A DNA stretch of 64,000 nucleotides from Acanthaster planci (lineage: Eukaryota > Echinodermata > Asteroidea > Valvatida > Acanthasteridae): positions 2,748,423-2,812,422 of the forward strand of contig NW_019091365.1 of NCBI RefSeq assembly GCF_001949145.1. The letters run 5' to 3'. The translations under genes and the position numbers were made by a program. This document shows positions 23,401 through 35,800 of this stretch, one piece after another (the stretch's first letter is position 1; every line of letters starts with the position of its first letter). Below the pieces are notes generated by a model, which was given only the letters and a program-made list of their open reading frames with translations, made no database searches and was not told where the DNA came from.

Positions 23401-25237
23401 TCACAAACTTGTAAGAGCAACTAAGGGTGTACAGGCAAATCCCATAATTCGAATTAACATCGCCTCCACACAAAGTACATCTTGAAATGGTTTCCCGGTA
23501 CCCGCTGCTACATCTGACTTGGACCAACTAGCTGACTCCAGCAAGTTCAATGGTCCAGTGGTAAAGATGTCTGCACTATGGAGTAGGAGGTCTGCTGGTT
23601 CAAGTCCCACCTGAGTAAGCTTGTGAATTTTTATCGCAAGCTTTCAGATAAGCACCGTGTACATATATATAATGTAAATTAATATACATTAGTGTAGGGG
23701 CAAATCCCATAATTAAAATGTATTTTTCCAGTTGTGGTCAGACGATTTCACAGGTTCATAAAGAAGGTTGACCCAGAAGTTGTCTTTCTAAAGTGATTTC
23801 CTGAAGTGTGTTTTATCAGCGAGTTCATAAATCTCTTTGAAAGTTGCCAGACAAGTGTGTGCCCCTATCTCCACCAGATTTATATATACAAGCAACATTT
23901 TTTGGGTGCGATTTCTCCAGCTGTACAAGCAGAGATACAAAAGAAAGAAGGAGCTGGAGAGATATCAGAGGAACCTGATTGACCGGTCTACCCCAGTCAC
24001 ACCAGGCATGTTCTATCCACCTCCTTCCCGACCACCCACAGTGCCAGGCTACCCTCCTGGATACAGGTCAGTGCTCCTGTCTCTACCCCTGATGTCACCG
24101 ACACAGCATGGCTGAATGGTTTGTCTTGAGCCCGCTGGTACACCCTTCCGATTTTACCATTTCTAATGGACCACTGTGTCACTGGTATTGTCTAGCCCTA
24201 ATTAGCGGTAGACCGTAATATCACCCGCATGCACGTATCTTACAATGCCAGTCACGTGATGGCCATCTCTTTCTGTGGAGGTTTCCATTTTGAATCGTGA
24301 CGCTTGCAGTGAATCTGATTGGTTAAGATGGCGTCTGTTGAAGTCGGAGTGTTGCCCCCCAGTCCTCTTCCATGACCTCAGGTCCTATGAAACCAGATTT
24401 GATTTCATCTGTAAGTGCCGTGTGTGGTCTGTTATGTCCGGTTTTCTGGCACATACCTCTCTGGTTTATACTTACGATGGCCTTGTGGTCCAGTGAACCA
24501 TTTTTGTAGGAAAGATGTGTTGCAGGCCAACTTTTCAATACTGTTTCCCCACCACCAATTCCAGATCAGGTCTCCTGGATATAGGTCAGTGCTTTAGCCC
24601 CTCTGTCCTCTCCTCAACCGTACACCCACTCCGTAGTTACTATGTAATTCCTCTGTCGCATCACTGTTAAAGCCTTATCCTGCTTCATCCCTTCTGTATT
24701 CCTGTTCCAAACCTATCGCGCTTTGGCTCCACCCCTGTTGTACCCCTGTCCACCCCTTGCATAGCTGCTTCACTCGTTGCTTCTTCAAACTCATGTAAAA
24801 TCAAAAAATTAACAATGTTCTAACCATCAAACTGCAGATAGCACAGTGATCCATTTCCAGTAAGTCAAGCTGCGCATCATTGTTTATCCGGCTTACATGC
24901 ATCTGTTAGCCTGAAGACTGATTAATGGTTATGCAATTTTCTGCAAGTCTTGAGACTTAAGTTGTCGGCGTTCTGTTCTTACTCTGTGTTCTACAGAGGC
25001 GGGGATTACGATCTGGACCCCTTTGCCGGCCTTGCCCCGGCGCACCACTTCCCCATCAGGAGAGACCCCCGAGGTATGCCGTTCCCAGGGCAACCCAACA
25101 TCGTCCCGTTTCCGGAGGAACCGATGAGCAGAGATCCTATTCTGAACCCGCTGCCTCGGGTGCCCGGCCTACGTGACCCTCGCCGCAACGGCCAAAGCGG
25201 TCGCTCTGGAGGCAGCAACAGAGGTTTCTATTTCTGA
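17452..25237 (+). CDS. FBXO7: F-box only protein 7 (9 exons, complete)
   Basis: Coding exons: 17452-17555, 18642-19203, 19627-19873, 21051-21116, 21506-21595, 22188-22240, 22494-22652, 23921-24066, 24997-25237. All introns are GT-AG and in phase, giving 555 residues (vertebrate FBXO7 about 520). Residues 1-80 form a ubiquitin-like domain (MKLRIR start, GIVSGDLLRIIW end). Residues 81-172 are a low-complexity linker, then SEPMLC at 173. Residues 195-355 match the FP domain that binds the proteasome regulator PI31 (SRLFKD and YPLL motifs). Residues 370-427 are the F-box (LLILSFLDVGSLLNVSEVCR, LWRQLLLRDFG), which docks on SKP1 in an SCF ubiquitin ligase. The tail is Pro/Arg-rich and ends GFYF. 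In vertebrates FBXO7 acts in proteasome regulation and mitophagy; that role here is inferred. It runs tail to tail with UBA1. Confidence 0.95.
17608..17677 (+). mobile_element. Short TTAA-bounded inverted-repeat element
   Basis: A 70-base segment in FBXO7 intron 1 runs from TTAACCCTAA to TTAGGGTTAA. TTAA at both ends with CCCTAA termini is the signature of piggyBac-type target sites and ends. It is far too short to encode anything and is probably a minimal deletion derivative. Confidence 0.5.
17717..17810 (+). repeat. Imperfect hairpin in FBXO7 intron 1
   Basis: The sequence acctgccaacct near 17717 pairs with aggttggcaggt ending at 17810. The arms continue inward through cgtactc/gagtacg and aggcat/atgcct around a short AT centre. 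It is a small palindromic element without obvious target duplication. Confidence 0.65.
17997..18234 (+). mobile_element. Palindromic MITE, copy 1 (GGGCCAATTTCATAG family)
   Basis: This 238-base element in FBXO7 intron 1 begins GGGCCAATTTCATAG and ends with the exact reverse complement CTATGAAATTGGCCC. Internal inverted motifs (ttgcttaag, aaaccttgct) extend the fold. A second copy lies at 25308-25549 in the FBXO7 3' region with the same internal order. It encodes nothing. Similar sequences are, to my recollection, common in echinoderm genomes. Confidence 0.8.
20641..20783 (+). repeat. Minisatellite of GGCACCCATAA units
   Basis: Ten-to-twelve-base units (ggcacccataa, ggcacccatga, agcacctcataa) repeat for about 143 bases in FBXO7 intron 3. 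The second half is organised in a higher-order block of about 37 bases that repeats with little change. Confidence 0.85.
23357..23490 (+). mobile_element. Small element with 18-bp perfect terminal inverted repeats
   Basis: CCATTTCAAGATGTACTT at 23357 is the exact reverse complement of AAGTACATCTTGAAATGG ending at 23490. It lies in FBXO7 intron 7, immediately left of the tRNA-derived SINE-like sequence. The string gataaaaattcacaa inside it is also found inverted after the SINE near 23620-23637, so the insertions may be nested. Confidence 0.6.
23545..23640 (+). mobile_element. tRNA-derived SINE-like sequence
   Basis: An A-box-like tggtccagtgg (23551-23561) and a B-box-like ggttcaagtcc (23597-23607) are spaced as in an internal RNA polymerase III promoter. 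The surrounding bases do not form a tRNA acceptor stem, so this is a tRNA-derived SINE or relic rather than a tRNA gene. Its 3' end is not clear. Confidence 0.5.
24510..24584 (+). other. Candidate cassette exon of FBXO7, partly duplicated from exon 8
   Basis: The end of this 75-base segment (tctcctggatatag, then gtcagtgct) nearly repeats the end of FBXO7 exon 8 (cctcctggatacag, then gtcagtgct). It has an AG acceptor and GT donor, is a multiple of three, and reads open in phase between exons 8 and 9, adding 25 residues that end SPGY. It may be a live alternative exon or a decayed duplicate. There is no transcript evidence. Confidence 0.35.
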
Positions 25238-25307
25238 TGAACTTTGTGAAGCAATCTATACATAAATGCTCAGCAACTTGGTTTGTTTTTTCATTGGTTT
25301 AAGACCA

Positions 25308-25549
25308 GGGCCAATTTCATAGAGCTGCTTAAGCACAAATTTGCTTAAGCACCAAAAAACCTTGCTCAATAAACAGAGGTCACCAGCTCAAACTCTATGT
25401 GATTGTCCTGCTTAACCAAAAGACAGGTAAATACCATTCCTAAACAATATACATCTCAAGAAGTTTTGGCTGGTAACCTGATTTGTCAAGCAAGGTTTTT
25501 TCATGCTTAAACAATTTTTTTTGCTTAAGCAGCGCCATGAAATTGGCCC
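25308..25549 (+). mobile_element. Palindromic MITE, copy 2 (GGGCCAATTTCATAG family), in the FBXO7 3' region
   Basis: This is the second copy of the 17997-18234 element, beginning GGGCCAATTTCATAG and ending CATGAAATTGGCCC. It starts about 70 bases after the FBXO7 stop codon. It carries an AATAAA at 25368-25373 in the sense direction, so it may supply the FBXO7 polyadenylation signal. Confidence 0.8.
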
Positions 25550-28500
25550 CAGAAAGCCTTTAACTGTTAATTACTACCGTAATGAATTCCATAGACATGC
25601 TTTAGCTATGCAGCACATCTCTTTTAACTTTGACACTTTGCTACATGTATACATGTATATGGTTTGATTTCCCTACCAGATGGACCCATAAGGTTGAGTG
25701 GTCAGTCATACTCTGAAACCACACATAATAAAAAACTTTGGCCATGAAGCTTTGTTTGTCATATGCAGCAGCAGTTGATTTTAATGGCTGCCATGGGATG
25801 CCTAGCATTGATTTTGGCTAGAGTGACTTCATTGAATGTGTTTAATAAAAAGAAACACTTCAAGATTTACAACGGGTGTGACTGGCACTTTTAGCACAAC
25901 CCATTTGCCCTGGGGAATAAGTGATAGTCACGAGCACCAACAGTTTGAAGTGTGAACCAAAACGGCACTTGAAGTTTGCAGACTTTTCAAGAACAAGGAC
26001 TTTGTCCTTTGACATACTATATAAATATGGGCTTCATCCAGCATTAATCCTGATTTCTAGTTCTTATTGCACTTTCATGTTCTTCCCCTGTTCGTGCATA
26101 TACACCCAACTACCTTATGGTGCATGTGATCTGATCTTGTAAAACTTGCATGCCTACTTAGTGGCACTGTCACTGAAAGTTTCAAAAGCTGTAAAGAGAC
26201 CCCAAATTTAGCTTCCCCCTCGGGGCATAAAAGGTTTTGTACAGAAAGAATTTTCATTTTGAAATCCCTCCATCCACCCCAAAATCTCAACCAACGGCCC
26301 TCCCTCTGCAACCGCTTTTCAAGAATGCAAGACATCTTGGGAGCCATCATTTACTGTTATCCCCAAGTACCTGTACAAGGTCAGGTTGAACCAGGCCAGG
26401 GACGGATGGCAAACAACCGGGTTGACTTGACAGGAGTGGAGTTGGTCAGTGGCCAAGTTGGTTGATGTTGAGTTGGTAAACAGTCCAGTTGAAAGTATTG
26501 AGCCTTCAGTGCTATCATTTAACCTTTGGACACAAGGCTTTACAATGCAGCATGCTTGAATGTATTCTGTGTGTTTCTCGTTTGTGACCCACCAACCTAA
26601 AACCAGGCTGAAGTTGGTATTTGTGATATTGGACAATTCCTCTCCTTCAGTTCTTTTTACACTTCAAAGTGATCCATGTTAAATCGAAAATTCTGTCTGC
26701 AGAAACTCCCATGAAAATCTGAACAGTGGAAGTTCCACTATTCTAGGGTTATGAAGTTTGGTTTAGGGATGGTGGGTCACATTTATAAATGTGACACGCA
26801 GACTGCCAATGAAGAAAATCAAATTGAGTTCATTGACAGCTTCTGTTTATCAGCAGGTATCCATCATTTATTACATACAACTATTCAATTGAGTTTCATT
26901 ATAACAAAAAAAAAAGCTAGCCTTCATTAAATAAGAGTAAGATCAGATATGTTTACGAAGTCGGTTTACGTACGTTTTTTTTAATGTTGCAACAGATACA
27001 TGCTAAAACACCAATGGGCATTTACATATAATGCACTCTTGTTGACAATATACAGAGGTCAAGGTTCAAATAGATGGTGACTACTTGCATGGCTGCATGT
27101 AGAATGTGCAGGGAAACACTGGGAACAAGACCAAGCCGAGGTTGTTGTCCATGGGCCATGCCAGAAAGCATTATAGATCTGATATGTAGCCATTCATGGA
27201 ATGTTCAATATCCTATGTGTATCTTGAAATGTGTACACGGCTACAGCAATTGCACAGTAATTGCTTCTCCTGGTAGGTAATGAAGGTCTTGCTGCTTGCT
27301 AAGCAACAAATTTACCTTGACACCAAAAGTGTAGATGTGAATTGAGAACGTCCCCCATGGCTTTGCCACCGGGACAGGTTTGCTCCTCAACTCATGACAA
27401 CTGCGAAGAATCATCTTTTTTCCTTTTTTTTTTTTTTAAATCTGAAATTACATGTAACTGGACCCAAACTGTTTGACAAAAACAATTAAATAGTCAAAAT
27501 GACACGTTTCCAAAACTGTTGCACTATGTGAAATAAACAAAAGAACACGAGACTCATTCAAAAAGTGGAAAGTGTTCACTGTTGATAACGGGCCATCCAA
27601 TGACATCATAAAGACAGCATGATTTATAAAGCAATGGTGCAAAAGATCGAAAGTGGAATGAAAAGGGGGGGAAGCAGACAAACATGAACATGACAGGGTT
27701 TTTTTTCAATTTGGGTATTTTTGTCCACAGTTTTTACCTTTCAATTTTTCATATTAAGGTGTGCGTTCCAGGCCAGAAATGAAGGGGACAACGAGACGTT
27801 AACAGGAAAATTAGCTGCATGTAGAGCAGTGCTGTGGTAGTCGTCCTTGCTAGAAAAAATTCCACGTACATGAAGTCATTGAAAATTTCACACGTACTCC
27901 TAGCAATGTGGGCATGTCCGTAAACACTTTAAATGTACTTATGTTTGATGTAAAATGTGTGCAGTTTTACAGGGAATGCAAAGACAATGACGAAATCAGT
28001 GTGATCTTGTCAACATATGGCTCGTATAGTTTGCCTGTTTTCAATTGATCTCTAAACCTCTCGTCTTCACCGTTTTTGGATAAGAACCTTTAATGAAATG
28101 GAACACGGAGAGAGCTTTATGTACTTGTACTCATGTTCACACTCTTGAAATCGTAATTGATGTATTGTAATGTAATCATACTCATGGTGAAGTACTCGAA
28201 CTCGTGGGAAAATACTCGACTACAACACCGATGTCAAGACATGAGCACAACACACAATTCCTTGGCAATTTTAACAGCCTGAAATCGGGCAACGTGGGAT
28301 GTCTTAAATTACATAGCTGCCTGGTTCACCTATAAGCCTGGAACAGCCAAATAGCTATCACATGGGGACATTTTGCACAGCGAGAGAAAATACTGACATA
28401 GTTGTTTTAAAAAGTCACAAAGCCTCAGTATTAAGGTGTTAAAGATCCATTTTGATGCACACGCCGAAACTGGTTTGCTTTGCTTTGAAGCAAGCGCTCT

Positions 28501-29899
28501 TGGATACAAGTCGTACTGAGATCCCTGTGTATCACAGATCAACTGAATACTTCAGAAATAGCTCTTTGTTCCTAATTCTCATTGTAAGTTTCATTTCTGA
28601 GATGTTGCATATGTCCCTTCAAACTGTTACGATTTAAAAACGTGCCAATATCAATAGAAAAAAAATCGAACCCCCCCCCAATAAGGTTGTCCACACACTG
28701 GTATTACCAATAAGGCGGTTTTCGTGAACACATTGTTAGCTTTAAGCAAATTAATTCCCTCTGTACGAAAATGTGCACTAACCATACAAAATACTTGAAG
28801 CCACCGTCAACATATTCCACTTGGTAATTTCTTGATTGGTACACGTATACAAAAAAAGGCTACAATTGGTCAGCCGCAACACACAGTGTGCCACCTAAGA
28901 ATTTGTGTTCACCTGCATTTGCATCATACCTTGTCTCATACGGAAACCAAGGACAGCTTTTCTTGTTTTGTGGGTGGGTAAATTCAGTTCCTGGTATATG
29001 TGAATTCCGGTCTGCTTGGATGCATTCGATGTAACTTCCAAGACTGACAAAGTGTGACTTCGCTACAGACATTCCAACTTCAATTCACTTTCCGCCTGCG
29101 TGAAGATTTTGGGAACTGATAATTTATATGGCAGACAAGTCAACTGTCAAATCTAGGTGGCCGTACAGAGGGCTGAAATGTCTTTCCTGATTGCGCTGCA
29201 TTCCTTTCACAATGCACTAAAAGTCAACCCGTCCCCAACAAACCGTTCCACTTCTGAGTTAACAATGAGGAACCTGGTGGTACGCACAAAATATTGTCAA
29301 AAGGTTTGACGCTGCTTGTTGCCAAGTCTACGTACATGAACATGTGGTGTGCTGGGCCGTTCAGCAAAAAGCAATGCTATAGAATTGATATCACTTTGAG
29401 GCAACACATTACTTAAGATATAACCATGGCCAAAAAGACCCCCTTTTTCATGGACTTGCACCTGTAGTGAACTTCTTTTGAAGAGATTTTTCAACTCCCT
29501 TACGAAAAGTTACAAATCGCTGTTATGGGGCATCAAGCACAAGAAAATGAACTTGAAGGAATTTAGCAACCGACATTTGACACACCAGGGTAATTTTAAA
29601 GATACCCACTTCAACTATCCTTGCCCAGCTTTTTTCCCCCTTGCTGTGAGCAGTGGTATGAAATGAAATCAAGCCCATAGCTACTTTGATGTGGTTCAAT
29701 TTTTTTTCCCTTTTTTTTTTTTAAATTCTAAATTGGTTCCGGGAATACCACACAGCCACCATCTTAGTTTTTCTCCCCTTTGGAATATTCAATAGCGGCA
29801 CACTTGCCTCTTCATAACATTGAGCCTCATTTCAAATCTCAGTGATGAGTGTGAAAAACAAAGATGGCCACCGCGTGGCCACAGGTCTGGTGTCCCGAC
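25550..29899. other. Convergent intergenic region between FBXO7 and UBA1
   Basis: No gene is supported. An AATAAA near 25844 is another possible end for FBXO7. The minus-strand 3' UTR of UBA1 must begin below 29900, but I cannot place its end. The sequence is unremarkable apart from homopolymer T and A runs near 27420 and 29700. Confidence 0.6.
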
Positions 29900-32800
29900 T
29901 CAGCGGAAGGTGTAGCGTACATAGGGCACCTCCACATCTTCCCCGTCCGCATCGTTGCAGCACACCTCCAGGACCAGGTGCCGGACGTGTCTGGGGATCT
30001 TCTTCTTGGAGACCTTAGTGACCACTTCAGATATCCTGAAAATAAAGACAGGAATGTTGTTCCTTGTGACGTCACTGTAACAGTGGAAGGGTGACCAATA
30101 CAGCTTTGCTCTGTTAGTTACCGTGCATACCTTGATCCTTTACTGAATGGCATCTTATGACTTGATCACAAGCAGATGTATTGCTTTGGCCTGAAAATTT
30201 GGCCTTTCATATAAGGTAAAACATGGCGGCGATCTTTCATAAACACGCAACCAAAAAGTAATAAATACTAATTTCCATTCCTATAACATTTCTCCGAGTC
30301 ACCTCATATTTGGGTCATTCCATGACGTTGGGGGTCAATTTGTGACTCTGTCAATTGTTACGTGGGTTCCGTATAAATGAACAGCTGTTTCCCTGCATGT
30401 GGATTCCCGATTGACATTGCTATACATCTTGCAAGGCTGAATACAGAGGGGTGTGTTATTTTTACAGAGTTTGATGACTTACTCTACAGGTCATGACAGG
30501 TGGTAAACGTTACCGGTGTAACCAGGACACCGTCACCAATTGTGCCCCTACCTCATGGAATGACCCATTTTTCAACACTCCTGGTGCACCCACAGGACAC
30601 TACTTGCTACCACAATAGGCCATGTACAGTGGCCATATTGAATCCAACACATGGCCTGCCTCCACAGGCGGTGTGCGCGCAATAGACGAATGGAGGTTTA
30701 GCATATTTCGACATCAGCCACTGGTGAGCCGAAGTGTGCTGGACGTTTCAACCCGTCACCCGTGCCTGCGCACACACGCAGCGGGGACGGTGCGACTCCT
30801 AGCTTAAACTCCAATGCAGTCAATTCTGCATTAAGTCCTTTCAAAAAGACCACTTAACCCTAACTCCCTAGGGTGTGCGCAAAATCATATTAAAATTGGA
30901 GGATTCAGGGCTGTAGGGGCATGCCTCTGTCCCAGGGTTCAGTAAGCTTGTGACCTAGCTTGTTAAGCTTCAATGATCTGTGGTGGACTCGACGGCAGTG
31001 ATGCCCAGGGCAGCCAGGCTGGCCTGCTCTTGGATGAAAACTCCCAACAACACACATGTAAGCCCCTGCTCACTGAGTTTTTTACACACTGACTAGCTCA
31101 AGCAGGCCACAAAGCAGCATCTAATGTCCCCCCCCCAGCACGGAATCCATGAGTTGTATACACAGATGTCTTTTTTTTTCAATTTGGATTCATTTTCCTT
31201 CTTTTCTATTTCATTTCAGCTGCTCTTTCCTGTTCACAGACTCGCATGCAAATGTTTCAGCAACCCAGTCAATTTGCAAGATGCAGCCCAATTTGTGGAA
31301 CACATCCATCCATTTTGTACCACATTCATCTCCTGACTGGCCAAACAGGGATTCCACTAGACAGTTTAAGGCCACTGAAACAGGGTGTCAATGCTGCTGA
31401 CAATTTCTGTGTTATCCTCCACTTAAAAGCATCTACCCACCTCCCCCTCAACAAAAACCCAACTCACTTGAATCCCAGTCGTTCCCTGAGCTTGGGCGGG
31501 GCCATGAAGAAGGAATACAGCATGCAGACGCCCTGCGACATCATGGTGACCTCCAGCTTGAGCTCCTTCTGGAAGTAGTCCAGGAACTCCTGGAGGGTCA
31601 TCTCGTTGCCCTCCCGGACGCCCTGCACCTCGATGCGGTCCCAGAGGGAGAACTCAATGTCATTGTACTGCAAGGTGGGAAAAGATTCACATTGAGAATT
31701 TATATCATGACATGTATGGGCACGTGCGGGCAGTGTATGGGCATGTTTTGCTTTCCTTTTTTTAAATGGGGCCACGGTCCTAGAATTTGGCACGCTGTGC
31801 ATTTTAACATTGCTTTTGTTCAATTTCTATGCTGATTTGATGGAATTTTATGGCGATTCAATGTACCATTCTCAAAGATCGTCAAGGCTTTGACATCAAC
31901 CTTGCAGTCAAATGTGCTCATGCATGGTTTGAAGCATTAATTAGAATAGAAGTTAATTACATAGAAGTTACAAGAAACCCCTTTGTGCAATCCATCTTTG
32001 CAAGCTTCCTGAGGCATACGCTGTTGACATTTGCATAACCAACATTTCAGGGAAAAAATGTTCTCATAGAAGCCAAGAACTTCAAGAGAATTGACAGGGT
32101 CAAACAATTGCTGGCTTTCAGGGTTGAAGAGGGATGTTTCGACCAGTGACTTCCTCAACAGCACAATGTACAGATAAGTTTCAAATGTGTCACTGTGCCC
32201 CAGTGTCCAGAACAAAAACTGAGAAAAAAACAATGGCAGATTTGAACGGGACTGCATCGTGTAATGCACTTCCACAGGACACCGCAACGACAGAGACCAT
32301 CTCAAAAGGACAAGCAAGATGAGCAAAAGCCGACTTGCCTTCTGCTTGGCAGCCTGGATGGGCTCGGAGAAGCCAAAGAAGGGCAGGGCCAGGTTGATGA
32401 AGCCGTTCTTGTAGGATTCCAGCTTCTTGTTGCCGTTGGCCATCTTGTACAGCTCCAGGCACACCAGGCCGGCCACCACCGAGGTGGTGGTGGCGATGGC
32501 CGGGATGATCTTGCCCGCGATCAGCTTGGTCTACCAGACAAAACAAAATATTGTCAGACTGGTTTTTTTGCTGCTCAACCTCCGCTCTGAATTTTAAACC
32601 ACTGCAATTCCTTAGACCCTCACTGTTATTATTTAAATGTATGTTAACCACTTGCTGCCCGGTGGATTTTTCTTGAGCAAGACAAGATTCCGGGTCCTTT
32701 TCAAGATTTTCCCTTTTCAAAATTCTTCAAAAAGTCATCATTTCATTTAATGGCCGTTTATACCCACATGAAGGACTCTTTGGACACTACTCAAAAGCGG

Positions 32801-35800
32801 ACAAGTAACCTTCATTGACTCCTGAATATTTCAGCCAGGCCTGCAGCCTTGCAAATAAAGCCCAGATTGTGCGGTGTTACGTAAGATTCTTTTGTTCCTG
32901 AAACCGGCACCTGAACTGCTGACCTCCTTTCAATAGGGGCCAGATTAGCGTGCAGCGGTGCTGTGTGGCTCATCGCTGCGGTGGTGGAGAGCTTTTGTCC
33001 CCGGTGGTAACCCGCTCACTCTAAATGCCTCAAACCATGGTAAACTGTTTCGAAACAAGGCTGGATTATCTCAACTATTGAGAGCGAAAAAATGTCAGTA
33101 ATGCCCAGCAGCTCAGTCTTTTGTGCTGAGCATGGTCTTTTGTTATAAGGCCCAACTCTTTTGTCCCAGTTCCGGGCTTCCCGGCTCTGCATATAAAGCC
33201 TATGTACTCTAAAACGGGTCGCCCGGCAGGGAGCGATTAAAGTAAGTTGCAAGCTCATCCAACCTCTTAATGAAATCAAGTCTGAAAGTTCAAAGTTTCA
33301 AATTTCAAAATGTAATGAGTAAAACTTAATGCTGCCAGGTTTTGCAGAGCTCGTTACAAGTGGGTTGTAACAAATACAACATTCTCCATAAAATAGATGC
33401 CCACGATAAAGGATATGTCCCTTGTTTTATAGCAAACACCACTGGTTTGAAGTTAACACTACCCAATACAATACTTTTTCAATCAAGTCACAAGCACACA
33501 CGAACGTCTTCTGACAGTCTCAATCCTAACTGAGAATTCAATGGTATTTGGCATAAAAAAACATTTGTAGACTAAGGATTTGTGAGGTGATGAAGGAGTG
33601 CAAACCTTATGCTTGTCTGCAGGGGCAATGTCATAGTTCTCAGCTCTGAAGTTTGATGCACCCATGATGAAATCCATGTGAAGGTTGCTGTCATCATCCT
33701 GAACGGAAAGGCAACCACCCAAAAATTACTCCAGTGGTGCAGTTTTCCTGTCATTCTAGATTCAACGTCACATATATATATTCCCCCTTCCATGATACAT
33801 CTTGTGAATTTGCAATTTTTTGCTGGTTGTTCTGGCTTCCAAGACAGGTTTGTTTTGTTTTTTCCCCTTTTTCACATCTAAGTTTTTATAAATTTAAAGT
33901 AAATTGTGACTGGATCCCACAAAATTAGTCAGAAACAAGTATTTCTTTTTGTCTGTCACTACTTCTGCAACACTCTGAAGTGCTGCCAGGGACGTGAAAT
34001 TTCAAAAAATGTAGATGCCCTTCGGGCAGGGGAGTCTAAAATCTGGTTGCCCAAACTTCATTTTCAGTTGCCCGAAAAGGAAGTTTTAGCCAAGCGTTGT
34101 TTCCAAGCTTTCAGTGATGACTGGCGCTGCTGTGTTGTGCATTGCGTTGTGTGACACGCACTGCGGTCTTCGACTCATTCCATTGCCATCCCTGTCCCAG
34201 ACCTCTATCCAATCATAGACTAACTTGAAACTGTGGGGGAACCACCATCCTTTACCTTTTCAAATTCTATGGGTGTGATCCTCAAGTCTTTGAGGCTGTC
34301 TGGTGTGGGCAAGGCATTGAGGATTGACTGCAGCTCGGCCTCGTCAGCCGAGTGCTGGGCAGAGGCCTGGGCCTCCGTGTCGGTCACATCAATCTTGACG
34401 CCTGTTGTGAGTCAATTTAGGGGGAAAAAAGGAAGCAATGAAAAAAATGGTACCGAGGAATCCGGACAAGTGGTGACTGTACCTTGGGATGGTCCTACCA
34501 ACGACAATAGAGTACTGCATTGGTTGGTTACATAACACCGCACAGTCTGGGCTCTCTTTACAAGGCACCAGACCTGGCTGAAATACTCGTTCGTCAATAG
34601 ACATCTGTCAGATTAGAGTAGCCACCAGACATTCATTCGCGTGGGTGTAAACGTCCAGTAAATGAAGTTATGAATTTTTGAAGAATTTTGAAAAGGGAAA
34701 ATCTTGAAAATCCCCCAGGAATACGTCATGCAACTTCAAATTAAACCCAGCAGCATACGGTTAAGGGTCTACTGTGAAAGGTAAACCTGTTTGGCCCTTG
34801 ATCATAATGCCACAAAATCGGTCCAACTTGTCCTGGATCACAATAGATTCAAAGGCTTACATGCTGGAGATCCGGGGGATGGAAGCTTGGAAGCAGGAGG
34901 GATGCAACTTTGACCACTAGGAGGGGGAAGCTGAATGGGCCTCGAGGTGGGTGGGGGGGGTAGAAGAAAAAACAACTTACCTGATTTGGGAACAAACGGA
35001 GGCACTTTCACCGACTCCACCACCTTGCGGATGTAGGCCATGTCCCTGTTCTGTGGCAGGCCGTAGGTTTCTGCGTGCAGGTTGGCAGCCGCCAAGATGT
35101 AATCCAAGTGTGCAGGCTGGAGAAGAAAGTTTACACTCATCAGTGACCAGCAATCAACCTTGCTGTGCAAATGTCACTAGCATCTGAAAGATTTTTCACT
35201 GAGAAAAAACTGTTTATCATTAATGAGTGACCTAAAGAATCTTCCCAATGACTTGAATTTGTCACAGATATGGAAAGTAATGACACAAATGACGCAACTA
35301 GAAAGCAACCGTAAAAGCTTGGAATTCTTTCATTGGTGCTTAAATTTAGTGATCAGATTGTTAAACGTGCTGTAAATACACATTGAGGGAGGCCAAGTTA
35401 GAAGCAGTATGTGCACAGATTATAGTCTAAAGTCAGGAAGTGCTGTGGATGTGCAACTCTTGAAACACAATTGGCCTCTATACTGATGAAGCCACATTTA
35501 CATTTGGTCGGGTGCCCGGCAGAAGGGCATAAGCGCACTTAGGCCCTTTCGCCGGGAAGCATGATCACGGCAGAAAAAATTTTCCCGGATATAATTTATT
35601 ACAAAATCAACCTGGGCTGTACAAAAAGCAACCTTTGAACAACCTATTAAAGGACTAGGGCATTTTTTTTTTTACTTTTTGCCAAGAAATCTTCATATTT
35701 CATTAAAATACAATAGTTGCGTACTTTTGTCCTTTTGCCGCGAGAAGTTTTTTGCAGCGACCATGCTTCCCGGCAAAAAGGGCCTAAGCGCTTACGCCCT

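Noticed and set aside
23545-23620. tRNA gene
   Set aside because: A- and B-box-like sequences are present, but no acceptor or anticodon stem forms; it is more likely a SINE.
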